In this document: positions 18,222 to 26,504 of the stretch, one piece after another
How the letters are laid out: the number at the start of each line of letters is the position of its first letter
Numbering within the stretch: the first letter of the stretch is position 1
Source of the DNA: Pseudonocardia hierapolitana
GTDB lineage: Bacteria; Actinomycetota; Actinomycetes; Mycobacteriales; Pseudonocardiaceae
DNA: 64,000 bases
NCBI RefSeq assembly: GCF_007994075.1
Contig: NZ_VIWU01000001.1
Location: 6,572,001-6,636,000, forward strand
Direction of reading: 5' to 3'
Translations under genes and position numbers: made by a program
The notes under the pieces: generated by a model
Databases searched by the model: none
Seen by the model: only the letters and a program-made list of their open reading frames with translations
Told to the model about the DNA's origin: nothing

Positions 18222-19195
18222 CGGGCCGCACCGAGCCCGGTGAGCGCGCGCACCAGCGTGCGGCGCAGCAGCGCGGGTTTGAACGCGTTGTGCGTCAGGG
18301 GACGAGCGCCGTCCGTGGCGTGCGTGACGGCGGCCTCGTACGTCTGGGCCGCCGCTGGCCGTCCGACCAGTGCCCGCTCGACGGCGGTGAACCGCCAGGG
18401 CCGGCTGCCGACTCCACCCGCTGCGACCCGCGCATCGCGGATCACGCCGCCCGCGACGTCGAGCGCGATCGCGGCCGACGTGAGGGCGAACTCGTAGGAC
18501 TGCCGGTCCCGGATCTTGAGGTAGGCGGAGCGGGTCGCCCACGGCAGGGGCGGCACGGTCAGCCCGGTGACGAGCTCACCCGCGCGCAGCTGGTTCTCGA
18601 CGTGCGGGGTTTCGCCTGGCAGCTGGTAGAACTCGCCGATCGGAACGGTCCGCGCGCCGTCCCGCCCCGTGAGGTGCACCTGGGCGTCCAGCGCCACCAG
18701 CGTGACCGCGACGTCGCTGGGGTGGGCGGCGACGCACGCGTCGCTGGTGCCGAGGATGGCATGCATCCGGTTGTGTCCGGCGAGCGCCGCGCAGCCGCTG
18801 CCGGGTGTGCGCTTGTTGCAGGGTGTCGACACGTCCCGGAAGTAGCCGCACCGGGTCCGTTGCAGGAGATTGCCGCCCATGCTGGCCATGTTGCGCAGCT
18901 GCCGCGACGCACTCAGCTCCAGTGCCTGGCTGATCATCGGGTAGCGGGACCGGACGTCCTCGTGCCGGGCCACGTCGCTCATCCGCTCCAGCGCCCCGAT
19001 GTGCAGTCCGTCCCGGTCGACGCTGATGCCGCGCAGGGGTAGCCGGTTGATGTCGACGACGCGCGACGGCGTCATCACCTCGAGCTTCATCAGGTCAACC
19101 AGCGTCGTGCCACCCGCGAGGTAGGCGCTGCCGTCGCGGGCGTCGCGCAGCGCCCCGTCCAGCGAGGCGGGCGTGGTGAAGTCGTACGCGCGCAT
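18218..19195 (-). CDS. FAD-binding subunit of xanthine dehydrogenase-family enzyme, with 4Fe-4S motif (PaoB/YagS-like)
   Basis: A 325-residue FAD-binding molybdopterin-dehydrogenase subunit: MRAYDFTTPASLDGAL, LAGGTTLVDLMK (FAD pyrophosphate loop), LRNMASMGGNLLQRTRC. Next comes a cysteine-containing insertion, CGYFRDVSTPCNKRTPGSGC, like the one that holds a 4Fe-4S cluster in E. coli PaoB. A HPSDVAVTLVALDA segment and CO_deh_flav_C-like end follow. The subunit passes electrons from the 2Fe-2S subunit to FAD and on to the acceptor. The start overlaps the upstream subunit stop (TGATG) and its own stop overlaps the Mo-subunit start (ATGA), so the three genes form one coupled operon. Confidence 0.9.
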   Translation of the reverse strand: MRAYDFTTPASLDGALRDARDGSAYLAGGTTLVDLMKLEVMTPSRVVDINRLPLRGISVDRDGLHIGALERMSDVARHEDVRSRYPMISQALELSASRQLRNMASMGGNLLQRTRCGYFRDVSTPCNKRTPGSGCAALAGHNRMHAILGTSDACVAAHPSDVAVTLVALDAQVHLTGRDGARTVPIGEFYQLPGETPHVENQLRAGELVTGLTVPPLPWATRSAYLKIRDRQSYEFALTSAAIALDVAGGVIRDARVAAGGVGSRPWRFTAVERALVGRPAAAQTYEAAVTHATDGARPLTHNAFKPALLRRTLVRALTGLGAAR

Positions 19196-19827
19196 CAGGC
19201 CATCACCTCGCGGGCGTCCCTGATCGCGTCGGTGATGAACGGGTAGGCGCTGCAGCGGCAGAGGTTGCCGGACATGTGTTCCCGGATCTCCTCGTCGGAC
19301 CCGGCGTGGCCTTCCTGGACGAGAGCGACGGCGGACATGATCTGCCCCGAGGTGCAGAAGCCGCACTGGAAGCCGTCGTGGTCGATGAACGCCTGCTGCA
19401 TCGGGTGCAGCTGCTCCCCGTCGGCCAGTCCCTCGATCGTGGTGATGTCGGCCCCGTCGAGGGATGCGGCCAGCGTCAGGCACGACAGCACCCGCTGCCC
19501 GTCGACGTGGACGGTGCACGCGCCGCACTGCCCGCGATCGCATCCCTTCTTGGTTCCGGTCAGCCCGAGGCGTTCGCGCAGGGTGTCCAGCAGCGTCGAC
19601 CGCGGGTCCGTCTCCAGGCGCGTGCTCTCGCCGTTCACCCGCAGACCGACGGTCACCAGGTTCTCGCCCGGCGTCGTCACCGTCGGGGTCGAGGACCGGG
19701 TCACCACCACCGGCACGGCGACCGCCGCCGCGCCGGCGACCACGACGCCGGCACCGCCGATGAACTGTCGGCGAGACAATCCGCTCGGCTGATTCTTCCG
19801 GGTCGGTCGTCTCAGGAACCGTGGCAT
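19195..19827 (-). CDS. 2Fe-2S subunit of xanthine dehydrogenase-family enzyme with Tat signal (PaoA/YagT-like)
   Basis: A 210-residue 2Fe-2S subunit. The N-terminus has a twin-arginine signal (SRRQFIGGAG followed by a hydrophobic stretch, VVVAGAAAVAVPVVV), so the holoenzyme is probably exported folded, as for E. coli PaoABC. The plant-type cluster is bound by CDRGQCGACTVHVDGQRVLSC. The second, helical cluster is bound by CGFCTSGQ and CRCSAYP. I chose ATG 19827 because it places the twin arginines close to the N-terminus; ATG 19878 is an alternative. It is the first gene of the operon. The LysR gene upstream on the same strand is the probable regulator. Confidence 0.9.
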   Translation of the reverse strand: MPRFLRRPTRKNQPSGLSRRQFIGGAGVVVAGAAAVAVPVVVTRSSTPTVTTPGENLVTVGLRVNGESTRLETDPRSTLLDTLRERLGLTGTKKGCDRGQCGACTVHVDGQRVLSCLTLAASLDGADITTIEGLADGEQLHPMQQAFIDHDGFQCGFCTSGQIMSAVALVQEGHAGSDEEIREHMSGNLCRCSAYPFITDAIRDAREVMA

Positions 19828-19961
19828 CGGGTTGCTCCAGGATGTCGGCGAAAGCGATCCGAAAGGCGAGTCCCGCACGAGGTGGCGTTCGGTCGGATCG
19901 GCAGGCGTCTGCCATGGTGGCGTCGAACCGCGCGCCTATACAGGGGCTGCTGACCCCCCTC

Positions 19962-20930
19962 TCATGTAATCGGTGTGAAGGGATTCAGCAAATCCTCAGA
20001 ATGTGCTTCTTCGCTGGACGATTCGGTGAGATCCATTGCTGCTGCGCGGATCATGCCGCGCAGCCAGGTGTGCGTCGGGTCTGTTTCCAGTCGGGGATGC
20101 CAGACCATGCCGTACGGGAAGGGGTCGAGACCTTCCGGGGCCTCGACCAGTCGCACCCGTGGGTCAGCGGCGGCCTGCAGCTCCGCGAGCCTGCGGGGGA
20201 TCGTGGCCACGAGGGGGGTGCCGGGTAGGGCGGCGAGCGCCGACACGAAGTGCGGCACCCGGACCGCGGCGGTCCGGCTGTGCCCGCGGGTCTGCAACCA
20301 CCGTTCGATCATCGGTTGCTCTTGGTCGATGACGGTGACGGCCACGTGCCGGGCCGCGGTGTAGTCGGCCAGCGAGAAGCGGTCCCGTTCCGGGTGGTCT
20401 CGATCCACCACGCAGACGAGGTCGTCGGTGAAGAGCTGCTCCCAGCGCAGCGGGGCGGCCGGGCGGAGAACGGACAGCGCGATGTCGGCCCGCCCCCCTT
20501 CGAGGGCCGGGTAGCTGTCGTGTTCCCTCGGCTCGATCCGCACCTCCAGGTCGGGAGCGGCGAGGAACAGCTTGGGCAGCAGGTGGGGGCCCAGCGTCGA
20601 GGTGGTGTAGTCGGTGCCGATGATGCGCACGATCCCGGTTGCCGTCGTGGGGTCGAATTCCTTGCCGGCCACGAAGTTCTGCAGTCGCGGGAGGAGCAGA
20701 GCGAGCTCGTGCTGCATCGCCCGTGCGCGGGGGGTCAGTTCGTAGTCACCGCCGGACCGCACCAGCAGCTCGTCGTCGAACAGTCCCCGCAGCCGCTGCA
20801 AGGTGCGGCTCATCGCCGGCTGGCTCAGGTGGAAGCGCAGGGCGGCCCGGGTCACGTTGCGCTCCTCGAGCAGGATGGACAGGGCACGCAGGTCGTGGAG
20901 CAGCCCGAGATCGCTATGCGGCATGTGCAT
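19962..20930 (-). CDS. LysR-family transcriptional regulator (NodD/NahR-like subtype)
   Basis: 322 residues. The N-terminal HTH is LHDLRALSILLEERNVTRAALRFHLSQPAMSRTLQRLR, followed by LFDDELLVRSGGDYELTPRA, a form typical of the NodD/NahR/LinR branch. The effector domain includes VRIIGTDYTTSTLGPHLLPKL and GRADIALSVL. Two start codons, 20930 and 20924, are 6 bases apart; no ribosome site is obvious for either. It lies 134 bases upstream of the molybdenum-hydroxylase operon on the same strand and probably regulates it. Confidence 0.88.
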   Translation of the reverse strand: MHMPHSDLGLLHDLRALSILLEERNVTRAALRFHLSQPAMSRTLQRLRGLFDDELLVRSGGDYELTPRARAMQHELALLLPRLQNFVAGKEFDPTTATGIVRIIGTDYTTSTLGPHLLPKLFLAAPDLEVRIEPREHDSYPALEGGRADIALSVLRPAAPLRWEQLFTDDLVCVVDRDHPERDRFSLADYTAARHVAVTVIDQEQPMIERWLQTRGHSRTAAVRVPHFVSALAALPGTPLVATIPRRLAELQAAADPRVRLVEAPEGLDPFPYGMVWHPRLETDPTHTWLRGMIRAAAMDLTESSSEEAHSEDLLNPFTPIT

Positions 20931-20937
20931 AGTATGC
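20927..20937. promoter_or_regulatory. Short palindrome over the LysR start codon
   Basis: GCATAGTATGC (5-base arms, 1-base centre) overlaps the first possible start codon of the LysR gene, and GTATGCG recurs 10 bases away (20945-20951). An autoregulatory operator is possible. If so, translation probably starts at 20924. Confidence 0.3.
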
Positions 20938-21220
20938 GATCAGAGTATGCGTTGGTCGCCCCGGCGCCCCTCGGCAGACCTCGGCCCCATGCCTCGTTCC
21001 TCCTCGCCGGGCCGTCCGATCCTCGCCCCGCGCGTTGCCGCGGCGGTGGGTCGTCGCCTGGGCATCCTGTTCCTCACCGCACCAACGCAGCGGCGACGCC
21101 CCCGAGGGTGACGATCGCATCCTGCGTTTCCCCAGCCGCTGACGACCATGCGGGAGACGAATGGCGGGTATCCGCATCACGCGTTGGCGGATATGTGTAC
21201 GAATCGGCAGATTGGTCCGC

Positions 21221-21655
21221 ATGTCCCAACCAGTTGAGACGACGACAGCGGTCTCGCCGACATCCACCCAAGAGTTCCTGGTCCGAGCGCAGCCGTGGAC
21301 CATGCTGGCCTTCCGCTGCGCGGTGGCCGTCCTGTTCGTGCTGCATCCCCTCACTGCACTGGGGCTGCTGGGCGGCGAGTCATGGGGCGGTTTCATGGTC
21401 GCGGTCTCCGTGGTGGAGATCGTCCTGATCGTGCTCGTCGCCGTCGGGTTCCACACGCGAGTCGCCGCGTTCCTCCTGTCGGGGATGATGGCTTTCGCCT
21501 TCTTCGTCATACACCTGCCGAACGGCGGGAACTGGCTGGACAACGGAGGGGAGCCACCGGCTCTCTACAGTTGGGTGTTCCTCCTGCTGTTCGTGCTCGG
21601 GCCCGGCCCGATCAGTCTGGACCGGCGCAGGCTCGATCGGGGCGACGCCACCTGA
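21221..21655 (+). CDS. DoxX-family membrane protein
   Basis: About 144 residues with four hydrophobic segments: MLAFRCAVAVLFVLHPLTAL, GFMVAVSVVEIVLIVLVAVGF, VAAFLLSGMMAFAFFVIHLP and PALYSWVFLLLFVLGPGPISLD. The GGNWLDNGGEPPALY loop and layout fit the DoxX/DoxD family, small membrane proteins linked to thiol or quinone redox. The start is uncertain: ATG 21161, with GGGAG upstream, would add 20 basic residues. No partner gene is adjacent. Confidence 0.75.
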   Translation: MSQPVETTTAVSPTSTQEFLVRAQPWTMLAFRCAVAVLFVLHPLTALGLLGGESWGGFMVAVSVVEIVLIVLVAVGFHTRVAAFLLSGMMAFAFFVIHLPNGGNWLDNGGEPPALYSWVFLLLFVLGPGPISLDRRRLDRGDAT

Positions 21656-21779
21656 TCCGGGTCGCGCCAGGTCGGTCCACATCGACCACCGCCGTCCGCC
21701 CGGCCCTCGCACCGACACCGGCTACAGCGTGGAGCGTCAGGTCTCCGACAACTCGAACGATCTTGGCTTCGCGGGCCGA

Positions 21780-22256
21780 TCACATTGTCGACGTCTTCGC
21801 GGGAACTCCGCCCAGAGTGTCACAGTTGGGGCAAATGTACGCAACGATCGCCTGAACGACGGTGGCAACAAGTGTGGTCAACACGGCCTTGGATGCGCCA
21901 TGCTCGATCAAAAGTATGAGAATACCGCCGATCGCAGTTGTGTTGGCGGCCCACCACTTGTTCGTGGGCCACCGACTCTTCTGCCCGTTCGGTCTCCCCG
22001 CCCTCTCCTGGCCCTGCTCGGACCGACTGAGCGGAGGTGTTCCCGAGTCCACGTCGACGGACCCCCCGGTGGTCTGAGTTGTCCCGCACGGCGAGCTGGG
22101 CGCTTTGGCGAGTCGGTCGAGTGGTTGTACCGAGGCAAGTAAGATCCTCGCAAGCACCGCGACGGCGCCGAGTGCGGTCAAGGATGCAGTCAACCAACTC
22201 TTCGTGAGTTGCCAGGCTGTCCTTGCGTTTTCGTCACCTTCAACTACTGGACGCAT
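21780..22256 (-). CDS. Hypothetical membrane protein with C-terminal CPNC motif
   Basis: 158 residues, no family recognised. A GGAGGAGG ribosome site sits just upstream of ATG 22256, which supports a real gene. Predicted membrane segments lie at about residues 20-43 (WLTASLTALGAVAVLARILL) and, as a hairpin, 101-117 and 121-141. A hydrophilic, Gly/Ser/Arg-rich loop joins them. It ends with YICPNCDTLGG, where Cys142-x2-Cys145 could bind metal or form a disulfide. Codon use is less GC-biased than in neighbouring operons, suggesting acquired DNA. Overlapping frames on the other strand are not convincing. Confidence 0.6.
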   Translation of the reverse strand: MRPVVEGDENARTAWQLTKSWLTASLTALGAVAVLARILLASVQPLDRLAKAPSSPCGTTQTTGGSVDVDSGTPPLSRSEQGQERAGRPNGQKSRWPTNKWWAANTTAIGGILILLIEHGASKAVLTTLVATVVQAIVAYICPNCDTLGGVPAKTSTM

Positions 22257-23024
22257 GGCCTCCTCCTCGGCCTGGGGTGAGCTTGCTGCTCCGACGGGGG
22301 GGAATAGCTACTACCCGCAAGAGAAATTCTCTTCGAGGGGAACGGAGATGCACACAGTGCACGCCCCCCACTTCAGGGAGGCGGCACGAGCCCCGGGGTA
22401 GGGAGGGCCCTCCGACACACTTCGTCGCAGCCGCCCCGAGTGCGTTGTGCGGCCCCCACGAGCATTGACACCAACGCCGTGCCGCGTGGACGCCTTGAGT
22501 CGGGGATCGATGCCGATCGAGCGTGTGCCGCACGCCATCGGCTGGGGGAGATGTCGTGCTCTCGCGGTCCAGCGGATACGGAGCGGTACCTGCTGGACCG
22601 TCCGGAGCCAGGCACGCAGCGTCCGTGGGTGCCGAGGCTGCGGGCCGACCCAGGCCTACTCCGCCAGCCCGGCTGCGATCGCGGCAGCGCGGCCGCTTGA
22701 TCGAGCTGCTCCCTCGACGGCCGCATCGCGCACCTCGGCCCCGGCACGCGGGAAAAGCCCGGCTGCAAATACGAGCCTGTGCGTAGGGACGCCAGTCGGT
22801 GACCGGTCCGATAAAGTTGACGAGATTGGTGGGCCAGAGGTGTTGGCGGCCGAGCGCGAGACAGTGCAGAGGGTCCTGACGTAGTCGAAGTCGGACTTCG
22901 ACGATCTGCTGACGTTGCGGCGGGATTCGGACGACGGTTGAACCAACGGCTCGGGAAGAAGCAAGTCAAATATCGCTATTGCATGCACTCGATGCACTGG
23001 ACCAGTTCGCGAATGCTCCGTGCA
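22257..23024. other. Intergenic stretch without a confident gene
   Basis: I see several short open frames on both strands here, but none has a ribosome site plus consistent codon bias or a recognisable domain. It may be eroded coding DNA. One perfect inverted repeat lies at 22884-22902. Confidence 0.4.
22884..22902. repeat. Perfect 9-base inverted repeat, 1-base centre
   Basis: GTCGAAGTC-G-GACTTCGAC. The near-zero loop argues for a protein-binding site rather than a terminator. No intact gene starts nearby, so it may be an orphan operator. Confidence 0.5.
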
Positions 23025-24000
23025 TCAGCTCGCCGGGAACGTGCGGTGTCCGTCCACGCCGACGGACAGGGGTGGTGCATGCGACCGGAAGCACCCGATG
23101 TCGGGATGCTCACGCGGCAACGCCCCGTCGAGCACGCGCAGGTCGGCCGTGAGCACGACGCCGCCTCCGCGACACGGGCTCTCCATCCCGAGCCGGAAGT
23201 CGTCGTCGGGCGAACTGTCCGCCGGCGCCGGGACATGGCGGAAGTGCGGGTCCTCCGCGATGCTCGACTCTTCGTACCCGGGCGGCCGGACGATCGTGCT
23301 GTGCTCGAAGATGGTGCTCGGCGGCAGTGGGGGTGAACCGCCACCTCGCAACGCCTCCAATGTGGGGAACCCCGTGCCGTCCACCTGATCGGCCACTCCG
23401 GGGAACGAGTACGCGAAGCGCCGGAACAGTTCGCCGTCCGGGAACTCACCGGTGCGGAAGTAGCAGTTGCCGTCCGCTGCGGCGGGCCAGGTCGGGTTCG
23501 GGAGCCAACTGGTCGGCCTCGGGCGCGGGGGAACCGTGTTGACCGCCACGAAGACGTTGTTGAACGAACGCCGAGGCATGAAGGGGCATCGGCGGTTCTC
23601 GGGTGGCGGGTCGGTGAGTACCACGTCGGCAAACCGCCGTCGACGACGCAGTGGGTGAGCATGCACCCGTGGCAGTTCTCGCCGATGTCCACACCGTGGG
23701 GGCCGCGAACACCGTGACGTGGTCGAGCCGGACATCCCTGCAGTTGTCGAGCTTCACCGCCCGGGTGCCGTGACGGATCGTCAGGTCCTCGAGATGGACC
23801 GAAACGCATCTCACCAGCTTCAGCGTCGGGTCGTGGGCGGTCCAGATCGCGAGCGGAACATGCCGCGGATCGCTCGGTCCGGCGTAGTCGTCGAACCCCG
23901 GCACGTTGTTGGCGGTCGGGGACAGCCTGATATGGATATGGCCCGGACCGGGAACATCGTCCAGGCCGGCCCTCGAGCAGATCGTGGTGGACGGTGAGCA
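23025..24000 (-). pseudogene. Decayed right-handed parallel beta-helix repeat protein
   Basis: Joining pieces from three minus-strand frames reveals a secreted-polysaccharide-lyase-like beta-helix protein. Frame 1 (about 23980-23720) reads HIHIRLSPTANNVPGFDDYAG and then VHLEDLTIRHGTRAVKLDNCRDVRLDHVTVFA. Frame 2 (about 23710-23620) reads HGVDIGENCHGCMLTHCVVDGGLP. Frame 3 (about 23640-23025) reads RRSFNNVFVAVNTVPP, then a C-terminal domain ending near 23025. The alternating short hydrophobic strands and conserved RLDHVTVF/CVVDGG phrases fit the family. At least two frameshifts and a probable internal deletion make it nonfunctional. The upstream limit is uncertain. Confidence 0.6.
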
Positions 24001-24127
24001 GAAGCTGGCCCGCGACGTCGACCGTTCAACACTCCCGGTCGGCGACCCGGCGTGAAGGCGCTGGGTCGGCCAGTACCAGCGCGACCAGACACGATCGCTG
24101 GAGTAATAACCGCTTCCAGTTCGAGGG

Positions 24128-26113
24128 CTATCGCCTGCGGGTCCCCACCGCGCGCCGACGGTCGTCGCCGGAGTTCGCCGTCACCGCGGACAGGAACCTT
24201 GTGATCCTCGTCGTTGCACTGCGCTGAGCGACGGCCTGGGCAGTCCGGGTGCCGCCTAGGGCGATGCCGCCCGTCCACTGGGCGTCGGTGGGCAGCACAC
24301 CGAGCCGGACGAGATGCCCGGCGCCCCGGCAGCTCAGATGCTCGTCGGACGGGCGGAGCCGGCGGCCGAGTACCTCCTGCGCCATCGGTCCGGACGGCCA
24401 CACTGCGTCCTCGGTTCCGGTGACCAGCAGCAGAGGGCCGTCAGCCTGCTCGGCCGGGATCCGCGCATCGGCCGCCCCCGTTGCCGGCCCACGCAGTCCG
24501 GCCTCGTAAGCGGGTCGCAGGCGAATCAGCGTCGGACGGTGTGCCGCGGCGTCGCGGCTCGCCCACCAAGCGTTGCGCACCAGCTGCGACATCAGCGCGC
24601 CGCTGCGCACCGGCAACCACGGCACGTCCCGACCCGCGACTGTCCACGATGGAGCGTCGGGTATCTCACCCTCGGATCCGATCGCCTGCCACGTAACGCT
24701 GCTGGGGCTGATCAGCACCAAGCCGCGACAACGGGGACCCTCGTGTGCGCAGACAGCGGACAGCAGACCCTCCGCACCGCGCGATACCGCCATGCCCGCC
24801 ACCCGGTCCGAGTCGACTTCGGAGTGATCTGCCAGGAACCGGACGGTCGTGCCGAACCGCTCCAAGGGCACGGCGACGATGGGTGCGCCCTCATCCACCC
24901 AGCTCGCGGCAAGGGCCGCGAAGCCGCGGGACGCGAGGAGCATCGCGGGCCCGACCTGCGACTCGAAGCCGCCCTCTGAACCGCCGAAGCAGGCAACCGC
25001 CGGCCAGCCGTCAGCCGGCGCAGTGCCCGGGGGCAACGCCAGCAGCCCCGGCCTGCCGTCGATCTCCACTGTGGAGGAACGCACACCCTCCGCCGGAGGG
25101 TGCCGACGGACCGTGCGCCGAACTTCGCCGACCCGCTCCACACGGGCAGTCACGGTCACCAGCCACGGATCGGTCGGCGGAACGAACAGGTCGGGCGTCA
25201 CGCCGTCGGCAGCGAACCGCATGGCCCACAACGGCGCGTCGCCATCGGCCCGCTCCCAGTCCCCGGACAGCGGGTCGAGTAGGGCGATGTCGACGGGGCC
25301 CGACGCCGGCGCGGCGAACATCGCAGCAGACCGCCACAAGCGCCCGTGCAGATCGTTACCGGTCGCCGTCAGCTCGACCGCGGATCCGGCCGGCGCTCCG
25401 TGGAGCACCACGGCGAACGGCTCGTCGTGGCGGGAGTCCTGCGGCACGTCGAGCACAAGCGTGTCGGAGGCAATGTCAGACGGTGCCGACGACTGCGTCG
25501 CAGCGGCCGGCGTTTCCTCGGTCTCACGCTGCTCGACCGGCACGGAGCGGATCTCGAACCAAGGCGGGACAAGGCCCGATGCCGACGCGGCCAGCCCGAG
25601 CAGCACGCAGGGAAGCACCCAGTAGCAGAGGACGGACAACAACCCGGCGGCGTCGCGGATCGTCGCGGCCTCGTCGACAAGGGGCGGGATCATCGTGACA
25701 ACCGTCATGGCGGCGAAGACCGCGACCCACAACCACGTCATGGTGGTGGTCACAGCGTGAAGCCTGTCGCTGCGAGCGGTCGTGGCGTCAACGAACTCGG
25801 TCGCGTACTCCCAGACGAACGGCCGCCCGACCAGCAGCCCGACGAGCGCGACCAGGAAGAGGCCGAGGTTGCCCAGCGGCTGGAGCCAGCGTTCGAGGAT
25901 GGCGTCGGTGAACACGAAGGCGGTGAGCGTCAGGATCGCGAACACCACGATGCTGCCGAGGTCGAAGATGCGCCAGGGCTGGCGGCGCAGCCTGGACACC
26001 ACCTGTGTCCCCACCGCAACGGCGAGCACGAGGCACACCACAAGGCGGAACATCACGTTGCCGATCAGCACCCAGTACAGGACCCACGGCAGGACCCCCA
26101 GCACGAACCCCAA
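24128..26113 (-). CDS. Membrane-anchored BAAT-family acyl-CoA thioesterase/acyltransferase-like hydrolase
   Basis: 661 residues in two parts. Residues 1 to about 185 hold five or six membrane helices (LGVLPWVLYWVLIGNVMF, VVCLVLAVAVG, IVVFAILTLTAFVFT, GLFLVALVGLLVG, WLWVAVFAAMTVVTMIP, LCYWVLPCVLLGLAA). The rest resembles bile-acid-CoA:amino-acid N-acyltransferase/acyl-CoA thioesterase proteins: an N-terminal immunoglobulin-like domain (EPFAVVLHGAPAGSAVELTATG) and an alpha/beta-hydrolase domain with GGSEGG, nucleophile Ser444 in AVSRGAEGLL, an acid in TGTEDAVWPSG and His in GAGHLVR. Translation starts at TTG 26113, with GGAGG at 26120-26124. Such soluble enzymes are not normally joined to a membrane domain. 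Neighbours give no clue to the substrate. Confidence 0.75.
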   Translation of the reverse strand: MGFVLGVLPWVLYWVLIGNVMFRLVVCLVLAVAVGTQVVSRLRRQPWRIFDLGSIVVFAILTLTAFVFTDAILERWLQPLGNLGLFLVALVGLLVGRPFVWEYATEFVDATTARSDRLHAVTTTMTWLWVAVFAAMTVVTMIPPLVDEAATIRDAAGLLSVLCYWVLPCVLLGLAASASGLVPPWFEIRSVPVEQRETEETPAAATQSSAPSDIASDTLVLDVPQDSRHDEPFAVVLHGAPAGSAVELTATGNDLHGRLWRSAAMFAAPASGPVDIALLDPLSGDWERADGDAPLWAMRFAADGVTPDLFVPPTDPWLVTVTARVERVGEVRRTVRRHPPAEGVRSSTVEIDGRPGLLALPPGTAPADGWPAVACFGGSEGGFESQVGPAMLLASRGFAALAASWVDEGAPIVAVPLERFGTTVRFLADHSEVDSDRVAGMAVSRGAEGLLSAVCAHEGPRCRGLVLISPSSVTWQAIGSEGEIPDAPSWTVAGRDVPWLPVRSGALMSQLVRNAWWASRDAAAHRPTLIRLRPAYEAGLRGPATGAADARIPAEQADGPLLLVTGTEDAVWPSGPMAQEVLGRRLRPSDEHLSCRGAGHLVRLGVLPTDAQWTGGIALGGTRTAQAVAQRSATTRITRFLSAVTANSGDDRRRAVGTRRR

Positions 26114-26504
26114 AGCCCGCCTCCGATGCGCTACCGCTGCTTCGGGCGTACCGGAACCGCGTGACGGTTGCCACAGCAGCGGGCAGGTTCACCTGTTCAG
26201 CCCCTGATCCCGGGGGCATTTTCAGGCGCCGCGAGCTCGGTTGGACTAGATGGGTAAGTCCGAATTGGTCAGTGGTCGTAGGCGATCAGGGACCGGGTGA
26301 TGGGCCGGCCGGTGGCCCGGTTGTGCCGGATCGACGCGATCCGGGAGCTTCCGGCCCGGCGGCCGTGTTCGTGGCGACGCCGTCGAGGACTGGGCGCGAG
26401 TCGATCGGACCGGCGAGTCCGTGCACTGATTCGCGAGCGGGAACGCCGGCGAGCGCTTCCCGCTGCCGGGGTTCGTACCTTCCATTCGGGGTAGATGGCA
26501 TCAC
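26114..26504. other. Divergent intergenic region, no gene seen
   Basis: This gap of 391 bases lies between the minus-strand BAAT-like gene and the plus-strand ATPase gene. It contains the GGAGG ribosome site of the former. I saw no other supported feature; short frames here lack ribosome sites. Confidence 0.4.

Noticed and set aside
22373..22969. Minus-strand 198-codon frame in the gap between the membrane protein and the beta-helix remnant
   Set aside because: No ribosome site, no domain, and composition typical of a random GC-rich frame.
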